Assembly: GCA_018609965.1 (NCBI GenBank)
Contig: JAHENP010000351.1
Location: 1 to 6,085 of the forward strand
Reading direction: 5' to 3'
Length of the DNA stretch: 6,085 bases
Source: Haloferacaceae archaeon
GTDB taxonomy: Archaea; Halobacteriota; Halobacteria; Halobacteriales; Haloferacaceae
Notes under the pieces: model-generated
Databases searched by the model: none
The model's input: the letters and a program-made list of their open reading frames with translations, nothing else
What the model was told of the DNA's origin: nothing
Part shown: positions 5,147-6,085 of the stretch, in pieces
Numbering within the stretch: the stretch's first letter is position 1
How the letters are laid out: each line of letters opens with the position of its first letter
Made by a program: the position numbers and the translations under genes

Positions 5147-6085
5147 ATGCGTGTCGAAGAGACTGAGACGGGACTGCGAGTCACCGACCAGGCGCGACGA
5201 TCGACCGAGGTCGGCCTCGAACGAGTTGCGGGGACAGAGGAACTCGGAGACGGATGTTACCTCCACGGAGACGTAGACACGGGGTTCGGGCCGGTGTCGC
5301 GGCGGTTCGTCGCCGAGACGCACGAACTCCGGTTCGACCCGGTCGCCGTGACCGTGATCGACACGAGCGAGAGGCCGGTCTCGCGCGGCCGGCTCCCGGT
5401 CGGCGAACAGATGCAGATCGGCCCCGACCACCTGGTCGTGGTCCACACTCCGGTACTGACTCACGTCCGGCCGTCGTCGACGTGCCAGCTGCGGAGCGAC
5501 GCCGGCGAGGTGGTGTTCTCCGGCGTCGAGGAGCTGTCGATCGGGTTCGAGAGTGTCGGAGACTGGACCTCCGAGACGGTCGTCGTCGAGGACTCGCCGC
5601 GTGGACTCGCGCAGTACCTCTCCGTCTGTCACGTCGGTATGCCCGACGGCACCCCCGACAGGACGTATCCGAACGTGCGCGACCACCCGCCGGCCGTCGA
5701 GTTCACCAGTGACGGTCGTACGAACGTCCACGAGTTCGAGAGCGACGCCGAGGACAACGTCATGATCGACGTGCCGGCCGGTTCCGAGGAGACGCTCATG
5801 CGGTCGCTCGTCGCAGTCTCGTCGCTAGCGTACTACCTCGGAGCACGGGTCACCCCAGCGGTGGAGGGAGTCGTCCACGCCGGGGACACGCAGATCTCGC
5901 TCGGAGCCGACCCGATCGAGATCGACCAGACGGCGTCGGAACTGCTCCGTCGGACGTTCGTCCTCGACTGCCACGCTCGCGCGGCGGGACCGTACGGGGA
6001 GCGACTCCACGGACACGACGAGATTCTCTCCGAACACGGTCTCGACTCCGAGACGCTGTACGATCTCCCGATCGGGGAGCGCGTC
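5147..6085 (+). CDS. Conserved-looking haloarchaeal protein of unknown function, 5' part (313 codons)
   Basis: The frame is open from ATG 5147 to the last base without a stop, so the gene continues past the window. An in-frame TGA at 5135-5137 makes this ATG the first possible start. No signal peptide or membrane segment is seen, so it is probably cytoplasmic. The first 160 residues alternate predicted beta strands (FVAETHELRFDPVAVTVID, QMQIGPDHLVVVHTPV, EVVFSGVEELSIGFE). Then come GMPDGTPDRTYPNVRDHPP (164-182), SLAYYLGARVTP (226-237) and LLRRTFVLDCHARAAGPYGER (266-286, a helix). I recall long haloarchaeal proteins with the same order of motifs (a TYPxxRxHPP stretch, an AYYLGA segment, a TFFLDC-like helix), and believe some end in a CHAT-type caspase-like domain, but that part would lie outside the window and this is unverified memory. 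Codon use matches the operon. It may be host DNA flanking the element or cargo. Confidence 0.9.
   Translation, partial: MRVEETETGLRVTDQARRSTEVGLERVAGTEELGDGCYLHGDVDTGFGPVSRRFVAETHELRFDPVAVTVIDTSERPVSRGRLPVGEQMQIGPDHLVVVHTPVLTHVRPSSTCQLRSDAGEVVFSGVEELSIGFESVGDWTSETVVVEDSPRGLAQYLSVCHVGMPDGTPDRTYPNVRDHPPAVEFTSDGRTNVHEFESDAEDNVMIDVPAGSEETLMRSLVAVSSLAYYLGARVTPAVEGVVHAGDTQISLGADPIEIDQTASELLRRTFVLDCHARAAGPYGERLHGHDEILSEHGLDSETLYDLPIGERV

Noticed and set aside
5105..5731. Leftward 208-codon frame at the right end
   Set aside because: It is antisense to the 5147 gene, which has the better codon use, a promoter candidate and conserved-looking motifs.

Overview
The window looks like haloarchaeal DNA. 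It has high GC, strongly acidic Asp/Glu-rich proteins, GTC/GAC/GAG/CTC-biased codons, GGAGGTGA-type Shine-Dalgarno (SD) sites and archaeal TATA elements. This is read from composition and protein style only; no species can be named.

Layout. Positions 1-30 may be the tail of a rightward gene. Positions 31-158 are non-coding and hold two GC-rich palindromes. From 4507 down to 159 runs a leftward operon of five tightly packed genes: (1) a 708-aa protein with two helix-hairpin-helix motifs and three zinc ribbons, 4507-2381; (2) a 170-aa protein with two tandem 33-residue repeats, 2384-1872; (3) a 62-aa acidic protein, 1875-1687; (4) a 161-aa protein that resembles a PD-(D/E)XK nuclease, 1690-1205; (5) a tyrosine recombinase/integrase, 1247-159. 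The first three junctions are 4-base start/stop overlaps (GTGA, TTGA, GTGA), each with an SD six bases before a non-ATG start. A small ribbon-helix-helix (RHH) regulator diverges rightward at 4682-4891. Between it and the operon lie a TATA element readable on both strands and a predicted operon leader with nested 9-bp inverted repeats. After a 255-base gap, a rightward gene of unknown function starts at 5147 and runs off the window end. It has no stop codon in the window.

How it may work together (inference). The integrase, nuclease-like protein, multi-zinc-finger DNA-binding protein and divergent RHH regulator form a compact module typical of an integrated haloarchaeal element. The RHH protein would control the operon, and the integrase would be its last, translationally coupled product. 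No capsid, replication, tRNA or clear attachment site was found.

The most unusual features are the 708-aa protein, whose modules are separated by recurring VTDGG sequences encoded by near-identical DNA that resembles the operon's own gene-start DNA, and the structured leader before it.
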